Shown: positions 27,525 through 35,235 of the stretch, in pieces
Layout: each line of letters begins with the position of its first letter
Numbering within the stretch: position 1 is the stretch's first letter
Assembly (NCBI RefSeq): GCF_019801465.1
Contig: NZ_JAHVJA010000008.1
Span: 62,001 to 126,000, forward strand
Length of the DNA: 64,000 nt
Reading direction: 5' to 3'
DNA from: Leisingera daeponensis
GTDB taxonomy: Bacteria > Pseudomonadota > Alphaproteobacteria > Rhodobacterales > Rhodobacteraceae
Position numbers and translations under genes: made by a program
The notes under the pieces: generated by a model
What the model was told of the DNA's origin: nothing
Seen by the model: the letters and a program-made list of their open reading frames with translations, nothing else
The model's database searches: none

Positions 27525-29294
27525 GTGAGCGGCCAAGACAAGACATCGACGGTCCGGCGTCAGCTAGGGGCAGTGCTGTTTGCCGATGTTGTTGGCTACG
27601 CGCGGCTGATGGGAAATGACGAAATCGACACCTACAGCGCCCTGAAGTCCCTTCTGGAACAGCTTGAAACCGCTTGCCAGGCGCACGATGGCCGGGTGGT
27701 CGCAGTCCGCGGCGACGGCGTTCTGGCGTTATTCGAGACGGCCACGAACGCGGTGAAATTCGGGATCGAACTGCACCGCATTGCAGAGCAAAGCAACGCG
27801 TCCCGTCCGGAAGACCACCGGCTGCGATTTCGCGCCGGGGTACATATGGGCGAAATCCTGATAGACGACCGCGGCATTCACGGCGACAATGTCAACATTG
27901 CCGCCCGCCTGCAGGAGATTGCCGAACCCGGGCGGGTTTTTGTCAGTTCTTCCGTCTATGAACAGATCCGCAACCGTTTGCGCTTCGGCTTTGAATTCCT
28001 GGGCCCCCAGCGGCTCAAGAACATTGCGGAGCCCATCCCGGCTTACTGTGTCCGCAGCGAAATAGAGGGCGCAGCCATGGCCGCCACATTGCGCCCGGAC
28101 TCCCCGCCCGCACATCCGCAACTGCCGGGCATTCCATCAGTTGCTGTCCTGCCTTTTTCGAGCTTGGGCGGGGATCAGTCTGACAGCTGGTTTGCCGATG
28201 GTCTGACCGAGGACATCATCCTGAACCTGTCCAAGTTCAAAAACCTCTTTGTCATCGCGCGCAACTCTGCCTTCTTCTTCAAGGCGCGCACAATGCCGCC
28301 GCAGGAGGCCGCGCGTGAACTCGGGGTTCGTTACGTTGCGCGCGGCAGCATCCGGCGGGCTTCCTCCCGGATCCGGGTAGCGATTGAACTGATCGACGCG
28401 GAATCCGGCCGGACCATCTGGGGTGAGCGGTATGACCGGGACATCGATGACATCTTTGCCATTCAGGATGAGGTCACAGACGCTATCGTCGCGGCAACCG
28501 CAGTGCTGATTGAAGCCCAGGAGCGCAAGCGGATGTCACAGGCCGCGCCCGCTGACTTGGCCGCCTATGGGTATGTCCTGCGCGGTCAGCAGTACATCTT
28601 CCGTTACACGCGGCAGGACAACCGCCAGGCGCAGTCCCTGTATGAAAGGGCCTTGGCCCGCGACCAGGATTATGCCCGGGCTTCAGCCGCGATTTCCCGC
28701 ACACTCAATATCGATTGGCGGTACTCCTGGGCCAAGGATGCCGACCACGCGCTGGATACGGCGTTGTCCTTTGCGCAAAGAGCCGTGGAGCTCGATCCGA
28801 CCGATGCCCGCGGATTTGGCGAACTGGGGTTCGTGCATTTGTACCGCAAAGAGCATGATGCCGCGATTGGCGCTTACCGGCGGGCCCTTGCGCTCAACCC
28901 CAACGACGCTGATCTGCTTTCGGATTACGCCGATGCTCTGGCGCATTCAGGCGACAATGAAACGGCGATCAGCAGCCTGAAACAGGCCATGCGCCTTAAT
29001 CCTTATTTTCCCGACCAGTATTTATGGCATCTGGGAGGGGCCTATTACAATCTCAAGGAATATGATGCGGTGATCGATACTTTGACCAGGATGAACAATC
29101 CGACAGAGGGTCAGCGGATGCTGGCTGCCAGCTATGCCCAGCTGGGCAAGATGGAACTGGCACGGGACATGGCTGCCCGGCACCGCGAGGCTCACCCGAA
29201 TTTCTCGCTGGAGCGCTGGGCCAAGGTTCAGCCTGACCGGCTGGCTGAGGACACGCAGCATTTTGTCGAAGGGCTGAAGAAGGCGGGGTTCTGA
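27525..29294 (+). CDS. Class III adenylate/guanylate cyclase-TPR protein
   Basis: 589 residues from GTG 27525. Residues 1-170 are a CHD-type cyclase domain: VLFADVVGYARLMGNDE with the metal-binding Asp, VAVRGDGVLALFE, RAGVHMGEILID and GDNVNIAARLQEIAEPG. Residues about 205-325 form a TolB/FlgO-like domain (SVAVLPFSSLGGDQSDSWFA, GLTEDIILNLSKF, RYVARGSIRR, IWGERYDRDIDDIFAIQDEV). The rest is TPR-like helical repeats. This soluble architecture is common in alphaproteobacteria and rhizobia; cAMP production is likely but unproven. It is convergent with the VSGAK-repeat gene and is probably unrelated to it. Confidence 0.9.
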   Translation: MSGQDKTSTVRRQLGAVLFADVVGYARLMGNDEIDTYSALKSLLEQLETACQAHDGRVVAVRGDGVLALFETATNAVKFGIELHRIAEQSNASRPEDHRLRFRAGVHMGEILIDDRGIHGDNVNIAARLQEIAEPGRVFVSSSVYEQIRNRLRFGFEFLGPQRLKNIAEPIPAYCVRSEIEGAAMAATLRPDSPPAHPQLPGIPSVAVLPFSSLGGDQSDSWFADGLTEDIILNLSKFKNLFVIARNSAFFFKARTMPPQEAARELGVRYVARGSIRRASSRIRVAIELIDAESGRTIWGERYDRDIDDIFAIQDEVTDAIVAATAVLIEAQERKRMSQAAPADLAAYGYVLRGQQYIFRYTRQDNRQAQSLYERALARDQDYARASAAISRTLNIDWRYSWAKDADHALDTALSFAQRAVELDPTDARGFGELGFVHLYRKEHDAAIGAYRRALALNPNDADLLSDYADALAHSGDNETAISSLKQAMRLNPYFPDQYLWHLGGAYYNLKEYDAVIDTLTRMNNPTEGQRMLAASYAQLGKMELARDMAARHREAHPNFSLERWAKVQPDRLAEDTQHFVEGLKKAGF

Positions 29295-29357
29295 ACCGGG
29301 CAAGCGCCACCGCCATTTCCGCAGGCCCTTTTGCCTGTTGCGGCTGAGGCGGCCGGG

Positions 29358-29936
29358 TCAGTCGCCGGATCCGCGTGCCTTTGCGCCGCTGACCTTGGCA
29401 CCGCTCACCTTGGCGCCACTTACCTTGGCACCGCTGACTTTGGCACCGCTGACCTTGGCACCGCTGACGCCAGGGCCGCCGCCGAAGTAGACATCCAACA
29501 GGACCTGCTCGAACATGCCGGTCATCAAGTCCATGCGAATCGTGTAGTCCGCCTTATCGTATTCCCAGACTTTGATGTCATCGGAGATCTGGAAATCTGC
29601 CGAGGCGACGCCGGATTTAGAGGGGTCCAGAGGAGCCCTTGCAAAGGCCCCGCTTTTTGAAAACGCCCTTTCGCCCTTGCCATGCACCAGGAGTATGATT
29701 GGCTCTGGCAGTTGAAAAAATTCGCCCTCGTATGAAAACCCGTAGATTCGGGCAAACCGCGGAGACCTCTTGTCCTGAAGCTGCTTGGCCAGAAGGCCAT
29801 TGGCGCCCCGCCTGTCCCCGCGTTTCACATCTCTGATTTTCAGGTCTTCAACCTGACGTCCGAATAGTAACACTTCTGAAAAACTGAGTAACGTCTCTGC
29901 CACCTTACTCACTCCTGTGGCTATGGAATCAAACAC
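29358..29936 (-). CDS. VSGAK-repeat protein, candidate substrate of the YcaO/TfuA system
   Basis: Up to 192 residues. I recognise no family. Residues 1-150 look like a folded soluble domain (VLLFGRQVEDLKIRDVKRGD, FARIYGFSYEGEFFQLPEPI, DDIKVWEYDKADYTIRMDLM). After YFGGGPG come six perfect VSGAK pentapeptides (residues 157-186), ending ARGSGD. The start is uncertain: GTG 29936, or GTG 29903 which has ACAGGAG at good spacing. It is last in a minus-strand run ycaO-tfuA-protease, with 110 bases before it. The Ser- and Gly-rich repeat tail behind a large leader-like domain, next to YcaO/TfuA, suggests a modified substrate. That is an inference. Confidence 0.8.
   Translation of the reverse strand: MFDSIATGVSKVAETLLSFSEVLLFGRQVEDLKIRDVKRGDRRGANGLLAKQLQDKRSPRFARIYGFSYEGEFFQLPEPIILLVHGKGERAFSKSGAFARAPLDPSKSGVASADFQISDDIKVWEYDKADYTIRMDLMTGMFEQVLLDVYFGGGPGVSGAKVSGAKVSGAKVSGAKVSGAKVSGAKARGSGD
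29379..29468 (-). repeat. Six 15-bp direct repeats encoding (VSGAK)6
   Basis: Six consecutive 15-base units encode identical VSGAK pentapeptides but differ at synonymous positions: Val as GTC, GTA or GTG; Ser as AGC or AGT; Gly as GGT or GGC; Ala as GCC or GCA; Lys as AAG or AAA. The protein repeat is therefore kept while the DNA drifts. Confidence 0.95.
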
Positions 29937-30046
29937 CAGAAGACCTTTTCACAAAACCGCGCCGCGAGTGCCTGCCCGTTTTCTGAGAAATCCCCCTGAA
30001 CGGGAAAATACCACAAATTGAATGGAAATTGTAGCTTTCCGCCTGA

Positions 30047-31345
30047 TTACCCGTCCGGAACTCTGGTTCGGACTGAATGGGCGTGACTGTCCTCGCCTGC
30101 TTCACCCAAGCGGGGGCCGGCCTGCACCAGTCCAATACCGCGCATCCTGAAGTTGCCTTCGATGATGGCCTGAAACGCGCCGCCGGTTGAGTTTCTGTCA
30201 ACCAGCAAGAGCGCCTGTTCCACCGCCGCGTAGGTGAGGGTTTCAGCTTCCAGCATGCTCCACGCAGCAGCCAGATAAGACCCCAGGATATCCCTTGCCT
30301 CCAGCAGCGCCACGCGGAACCCTTCCGGGTCTGCAGCATAGCGGGTATCGAACAGAGCCTGCATGACCTCGCCGTAATAGGGGCTTTCCTCCAGCTGATC
30401 GGACAGCTCCTCCATTTCCGGCGTGATGAGATCGTGGACCAGCAAACGCTCGTGAAATATATCAACCAGAATATCGAACATTGCCCCGGTGAGAGGTTCC
30501 GACAAGGCGTGCTCGCTGTTCCAGCCGCAAACGAAATCGTCCAGCAAGCGTGTATTCGCCGCCATCCGGATCTGCGCGCTTCCGGCCAGTTCGGCAAACC
30601 GGTTCAGCTGATTGAAGGTGTAAAGATTGCCCCTGGTGTTAGCCAGCAGTTCCTCGACCACGGAACCGAAGTGCAGGGACGCAATAAGAGCGACCATATC
30701 CGCTGCAGATTCGTGGAAGCCGTAATACTCGCCCGGAACATCGTCGGAGACCGGCATCCCTGCGACGCTGTAGATGATGGCATGCCCGATCTCATGTGCG
30801 ACCACGTCGAAATTCAGGCTGTAGGCGCGGTATTCGCTGCCATGTTCGCTGGTGCCGCCGGTTTCGAGAAATCCCCAGCCTATATGGGCATTGTCAAGGC
30901 TTGGCAGCAGCGACAGTTCCAGCCGGGCGTAATCGCGGGCAAAATGCCAGGGGATTTCATGGCCGAAATAGCTTTCCCACACATCCAGGGTGAAATGCGC
31001 AGCGGCAAACAGATGTGCGGCTTCAAATCCAGGGTCGGACGGCAGAATGTGAAAGAAATGACCGTCTTCATCCGGTTCAGGGGGGGGCTGCAACTCCCCC
31101 TGCCAGGGCGGCAGATACATGCCCGGACCTTCAGGCCCCTGCACAATTGCGCCATACGGAATTGTTTTGCCAAACGCGTTGACCGCATACATCCGCGGCC
31201 CCGACGGTCCCGGGCCGATTGAACCCGGCGGCGCGGAAATCTCGACCAGCTCCAGCACCGGGTTTTCAGTTCGGAATGGCGATTGGGGAAACAGCAAGAA
31301 CCGGGTTCCCGGCGCTTCCTCCACCGCCTCGAAAGGGTCGTCCAT
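30047..31345 (-). CDS. Thermolysin-like zinc metallopeptidase, no signal peptide
   Basis: 432 residues. The zinc site FDVVAHEIGHAIIYS gives H184, E185, H188; the third ligand comes from GFHESAADMVALI (E212), spaced as in M4/gluzincin peptidases where NEAxSD occupies this place. The first ~95 residues are Pro/Gly-rich with PSGPRMYAV and PPEPDEDGH. No export signal is present, unlike secreted M4 enzymes, so it probably acts in the cytosol. The start follows a GGAGG site and lies 24 bases after the tfuA stop. In this context it could cut leader or tail from the VSGAK protein; the target is an inference. Confidence 0.87.
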   Translation of the reverse strand: MDDPFEAVEEAPGTRFLLFPQSPFRTENPVLELVEISAPPGSIGPGPSGPRMYAVNAFGKTIPYGAIVQGPEGPGMYLPPWQGELQPPPEPDEDGHFFHILPSDPGFEAAHLFAAAHFTLDVWESYFGHEIPWHFARDYARLELSLLPSLDNAHIGWGFLETGGTSEHGSEYRAYSLNFDVVAHEIGHAIIYSVAGMPVSDDVPGEYYGFHESAADMVALIASLHFGSVVEELLANTRGNLYTFNQLNRFAELAGSAQIRMAANTRLLDDFVCGWNSEHALSEPLTGAMFDILVDIFHERLLVHDLITPEMEELSDQLEESPYYGEVMQALFDTRYAADPEGFRVALLEARDILGSYLAAAWSMLEAETLTYAAVEQALLLVDRNSTGGAFQAIIEGNFRMRGIGLVQAGPRLGEAGEDSHAHSVRTRVPDG

Positions 31346-31369
31346 AGGGCCTCCAGTCCTGTGGAGGTT

Positions 31370-32737
31370 TCACCCGTCTTGCCCTGCCTCGTGCCCGCTG
31401 TCCGGCGCAGGCTGTGTTTTTCCCGTGTGATGATACATGAATTCGCGCCGGATCAGCTCAAAGAATTCATCAGTGCCATCAAGGCCGATAGACAGCGCAT
31501 ATGCGCCTAGTTCTTCCGGGACGCCGCGCTTGAGGCATGTTTCAAAGTACCAGAGTATCAACTGCAGCCGGACCGCGTCCGGTGAAGCGCCGCCCGGCTG
31601 CGCATTGCCTGCCACCAGGTGCTGTTTGGCCGCGGCGCGGGACTTCAGTCCGGCATAGGCGCCTGTCTGCCGCAGTTCCGCCAAAAAATGCGGTTCCAGA
31701 TCCGTCTGCAAAGCACTGACTGCGGCACCGGCAAGGGCCGCCTCAGCCAGTTCTGCTTCGTAATCCTCTACTGTCAGCCCGTTTTCCTGCAGCCAATTCT
31801 GCAATTCCTTGCTGCGAAATAGCCCCAGTGCTTGCCGGTGGCGGTTTATCTGCGCCAGAATTGTCTGCCGCCCGGCCTGCAGCCCGGCTTTGCGCGCCTC
31901 ATTCAGCGCCAGAAGGCGCAGTGCAGCCTTGGCCTGGATGGCGGCAAAGCGCTCCGGCGTCAGCCGCAGTTCATCCAGAACCTGCCGGTCCGCGTCCTGC
32001 AAGGTGCCGCCCTGTGCTGCGATTCTGTGCTCCAGCTCTTGCCAGGCCAGCGTGCGCTCCATCGGTTCATGCGCTTCGCCGAACGCTCGGCTCTTTGCGT
32101 CTGGAAAAGCGGCCATGCGCACAAGCATTTCCTGCGCGTCCTCGCGTTTCGCATCTACCGTTCCCGTGGCGATCCAATCCGAGAACCGGTCTTTCCATGG
32201 CGCCTCAGGCATGTCCGCGAGTATCTGCTTCCATGTCCGCTGCTGATAGAACCGCGTTTTGGCGGCCTGAAGAACAGCTTCTGCCTGCTCCCCGTCAAGA
32301 ACCCCTTCACGCGCTGCCCCCTCGACCGTCGCGCGGATCGAGACCATCGGTTCACTCAGCGGGGCAAAGCCAAGCTCTGCTGGGCTGTGGAGGACCGCAA
32401 CCTCATCATCGTCGCAGATCGCACCGGAGGCATAGGCTTCATAAATTCTGCCAATACCGATCATTCCGAAGCCCGACAGCTCTGCCGCGCGCAAGGCACC
32501 CATGCTGGCGCTCCCGAACACAGCGATTCCCTGCTCCATCGCCCAGAGGATTTCCTTGTGCCACACAGAGGGCACCCCTTCGAAATACCCGTCGATCAGC
32601 CCGATTACCTTCGCCCCCTGAACGGCACTACGGTAGATGTCTCCCTGGCTTGCAGGCGGCAGGACGATGGCCCCCGGCAGCAGAGCCTGCACATCCTTTG
32701 CCCCGATCGTGGGGCCGGCAAACACCACGGTTGTCAA
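31370..32737 (-). CDS. TfuA-like protein, YcaO partner
   Basis: 455 residues from TTG 32737, which overlaps the ycaO stop (TTGA). The TfuA core occupies the N-terminal third: VVFAGPTIGAKDVQ, VIGLIDGYFEGVPSVWHKE, GIAVFGSASMGALRAAEL, and the GMIGIGRIYEAYASGAI segment ending DDDEVAVLH. The rest is a long helical region unlike short TfuA proteins. TfuA proteins accompany YcaO enzymes in trifolitoxin and in methyl-CoM reductase thioglycine formation, where they are thought to help deliver sulfur for thioamide formation. Coupling to ycaO is direct. Confidence 0.92.
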   Translation of the reverse strand: MTTVVFAGPTIGAKDVQALLPGAIVLPPASQGDIYRSAVQGAKVIGLIDGYFEGVPSVWHKEILWAMEQGIAVFGSASMGALRAAELSGFGMIGIGRIYEAYASGAICDDDEVAVLHSPAELGFAPLSEPMVSIRATVEGAAREGVLDGEQAEAVLQAAKTRFYQQRTWKQILADMPEAPWKDRFSDWIATGTVDAKREDAQEMLVRMAAFPDAKSRAFGEAHEPMERTLAWQELEHRIAAQGGTLQDADRQVLDELRLTPERFAAIQAKAALRLLALNEARKAGLQAGRQTILAQINRHRQALGLFRSKELQNWLQENGLTVEDYEAELAEAALAGAAVSALQTDLEPHFLAELRQTGAYAGLKSRAAAKQHLVAGNAQPGGASPDAVRLQLILWYFETCLKRGVPEELGAYALSIGLDGTDEFFELIRREFMYHHTGKTQPAPDSGHEAGQDG

Positions 32738-33939
32738 ATACTTGCCTCCGCTGTCCTTGATGCCCGCCCGCCAGGGATGAAATCCGGGTCGTCGTGCGGA
32801 GCTTCCAAGCCAGGGATGACCGCTCGCACAACTGAAATCCCCAGGTCCCGGCGTGAAAGGTCAACGATCAAGACCTGCTGCATGCCCGCCGCGCGCAGTC
32901 TGCGCAGCAGCCAAGCCCGGTCCTCTTCGAACGAGGTGGACGAAAAGGATGGGCAGTCCTGTAACCGCGCAACGGCCTTTGTCCTGGTCAGCAGGCTTCG
33001 GACATATTCAGCGCGTTCCGCAGAGGCTGAAGGCGTGAACTCCTCAGGGTCCAGATCGTCGCGTGCGCCGGAGATATAGGTGAGCCGTGTCTGCGCGGCC
33101 TCGGTGAGAGACCGCAGCAAGGCAATATTCCGGTCCGGGTGGCAGCCGCTGCCTATTCCGATATGGCCTGGACGGCTGCCTGTTTCGCAAATCATGCAAT
33201 GGAACGCGGCAACGCCGATGTCCGAGGTGATGTCCCAGACGCCCGCTTGCAGCCCGGCGGCGGCAAACCGGTCCATTGCCACGCGGCAGCGGGGGTCATC
33301 AATGGCCGCAGGGTCAACCCGAGGTCCAGCAGGAGCATGGTGCCACAAGGTGATCGCATCCCTTTCGATCAGTTCGCAAATGGCATGGCAGGTGGCTTCA
33401 GCCAGGTTGTTTCCCGAGGCCAGCCCGTTAGTCGTGCGGGGGAAAGCCCCTTGCCCGCCGCAAGGCGGGCTGGTGTAATCAGTGTCCACCATTTCATAGG
33501 GCAGCCAATGCGATTTGTCTGTCGCGAGATCTGTTCCCTCGATCCACAGCATCCGGCGCTGCGGGTTGAAGCCGGTGCCGGTCACGCGCGGCAGCCGCTC
33601 CACGTCTGCCACCAGGGCATCCTTTTGCAAGTCCTGAAAACTGGCCAGCCGCAAGGGCAGGGTGACCCTTTCCGCATGCCAGGTCTCGATTGCCTCCATC
33701 ACACCTGAGGCCTGTGCTGCTTCCAGAGTCAGCCCCTTGCCTAATGACACGGCAACGGACCGTGAATTCGGCCGCGTCACCATCACCGTAGGCAGGCCGA
33801 CCCGGTCCAGTCCGGTCAGGTTTGCAATCCGGGTGATGCCCATTCCGGCCAGATGCGGGCGGACCGCGGCAAGCGTCTGCGCAGGATCACACAGCCGGTG
33901 CGTGTCATGCAGATATGCTTTCTTTTCCGCCTTCGGCAT
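32734..33939 (-). CDS. YcaO-domain cyclodehydratase/thioamidation enzyme
   Basis: 401 residues. ATP/Mg-binding YcaO motifs are present: SGVMEAIETWHAER (S78, E82, E85), EATCHAICELIERDA (E181, E189, E192, R193) and the SLTEAAQTRLTYISGARDD region. The C-terminal VVRAVIPGLEAPHDDPDFIP resembles TfuA-associated YcaOs rather than those with a PxPxP end. YcaO enzymes activate backbone amides with ATP to form azolines, thioamides or amidines. With TfuA coupled and no E1-like partner or FMN dehydrogenase nearby, thioamide formation is the most likely chemistry. The start has GAGG nine bases upstream and follows a 5' hairpin. Confidence 0.93.
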   Translation of the reverse strand: MPKAEKKAYLHDTHRLCDPAQTLAAVRPHLAGMGITRIANLTGLDRVGLPTVMVTRPNSRSVAVSLGKGLTLEAAQASGVMEAIETWHAERVTLPLRLASFQDLQKDALVADVERLPRVTGTGFNPQRRMLWIEGTDLATDKSHWLPYEMVDTDYTSPPCGGQGAFPRTTNGLASGNNLAEATCHAICELIERDAITLWHHAPAGPRVDPAAIDDPRCRVAMDRFAAAGLQAGVWDITSDIGVAAFHCMICETGSRPGHIGIGSGCHPDRNIALLRSLTEAAQTRLTYISGARDDLDPEEFTPSASAERAEYVRSLLTRTKAVARLQDCPSFSSTSFEEDRAWLLRRLRAAGMQQVLIVDLSRRDLGISVVRAVIPGLEAPHDDPDFIPGGRASRTAEASI

Positions 33940-33970
33940 CTTGCTGGCCTCACTGTCACGACCGCCGCAG

Positions 33971-34008
33971 GAAACCTGCCACGGGCCAATCAGCAGCGGG
34001 CAGGTTTC
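33971..34008 (-). promoter_or_regulatory. Hairpin in the leader of the ycaO operon
   Basis: A perfect 10-bp stem (33971-33980 with 33999-34008) with an 18-base loop lies between torT and ycaO, 32 bases before the ycaO start. It has no T tract on the minus strand, so it may be an RNA leader element or a weak torT terminator. Confidence 0.45.
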
Positions 34009-34086
34009 GCTGAAGGATGGCCGGTCGCGCGCTGGCGGTCAATAACCGGGCGGGGCGGGAGAAAAACGCCCCAGGCTGCATTTCCG

Positions 34087-35139
34087 TTACCGTTGCGGCC
34101 GAAAGTCGAAGACAGGAACAAAACTTGCCGGAGCCAGGGTTTGCTCCAGCAGGTCCTCTCCGGCCGAGGCCCGGCTGAACACCCTGATTGCCGGTCCAGC
34201 GTGTTTGACTTGCAGGCTGCCCTCAATCGCACGGACGGCCATCTCAACCGCCAGCCGTCCTTGCAGCACCGGAAAATCCGATGGTGCTGCGATAATGCGG
34301 TCGCGCAGCACCCCGCGGTACACCGCGTGGGTCATGTAGTCCGAGACCACCTGTACCTGCCCCTGCATGCCGCGGGCGCGAAGCACCGACACCGCGGCTT
34401 CGGCAGCGGGTGCGGAGCCGGCGATGTAGTCAAGGTCCGGAATTTCATCGAGCGCTTCCTCGACCAGCCGCACCTGAATTTCGCGGCCGGTATCGCCGTA
34501 TTTTGTCACGGCAACCACGGCGGAGCTGTCTGCAAGCGCGGCCCGGAACCCTTTCTCCACAAAGGTGACCCAGCCCGCATTCTCAGGTCCCGGAAACCAG
34601 GCGACCTTGACGGGGGCAGAGCCTTTGGGGTGGCGCGCGGCAATGATCCTGCCTGCTTCGGCGCCCATTTCTATCCAGGATACACCTGCCTTTGCGGTAA
34701 TGCCGGCGTTTGCGATGTCATTCACCGCGGCTATCACCGGCACCGAGGCCGAAATCCGCTTTACCGTGCTGGTGAGGCCAGAAAACGATACGGTGCCGAG
34801 GATCAGAGCATCTGCTCCGTCAGCGACGCATTCCTCCGTCTGCTCTATCTGCCGCTGCAAGTTGGGATAACCGCCGGCTTCCACAAGTTTGAACGAGACG
34901 CCCAGCCGGGCCGCTTCCGCTACCATCCCGTAGTTGACGCTCAGCCAGTAGGCGTCTTTCAAATGCGGATAGGCGATGCACAGCCGCCAGGCTTGGGACG
35001 CCTGTTCAAGCGGAGCATAATCAATGGTTTCCAACCCGCTGCCATAGTCAAAAGCAGTCCGAGGCACCTGCACGCGCCAGCTGTCCGCTGCTGCCGGCAA
35101 GGACAGGAGTGTGAAGAGCAATAGACAGAATGCGCGCAT
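34087..35139 (-). CDS. torT: TorT-type periplasmic TMAO sensor protein
   Basis: 350 residues. A signal peptide (MRAFCLLLFTLLSLPAAA) precedes a type I periplasmic-binding fold: YPHLKDAYWLSVNYGMVAEA, GADALILGTVSFSGLT, PVIAAVNDIANAGITAKAG and VSDYMTHAVYRGVLRD. In the Tor system TorT binds TMAO and signals to the TorS histidine kinase across the periplasm. It is divergent from torS with a 96-base gap. The TMAO ligand is assumed from the family and the neighbouring importer. Confidence 0.9.
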   Translation of the reverse strand: MRAFCLLLFTLLSLPAAADSWRVQVPRTAFDYGSGLETIDYAPLEQASQAWRLCIAYPHLKDAYWLSVNYGMVAEAARLGVSFKLVEAGGYPNLQRQIEQTEECVADGADALILGTVSFSGLTSTVKRISASVPVIAAVNDIANAGITAKAGVSWIEMGAEAGRIIAARHPKGSAPVKVAWFPGPENAGWVTFVEKGFRAALADSSAVVAVTKYGDTGREIQVRLVEEALDEIPDLDYIAGSAPAAEAAVSVLRARGMQGQVQVVSDYMTHAVYRGVLRDRIIAAPSDFPVLQGRLAVEMAVRAIEGSLQVKHAGPAIRVFSRASAGEDLLEQTLAPASFVPVFDFRPQR

Positions 35140-35235
35140 GAAGACCTCTATGTATCAGGCACAGAGGATAGGGAGCGGGCCGCGAAAGGGAAATTCAAAA
35201 TTGCGAAATCCGCCAATGCAGGCGAAAGTATTTGA

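Noticed and set aside
27525..29294. Cyclase-TPR gene as part of the YcaO system
   Set aside because: It is on the opposite strand, convergent, and of a very common free-standing architecture.
29379..29468. 15-base direct repeats read as a CRISPR array
   Set aside because: Units are contiguous without spacers and lie in frame inside a coding sequence.
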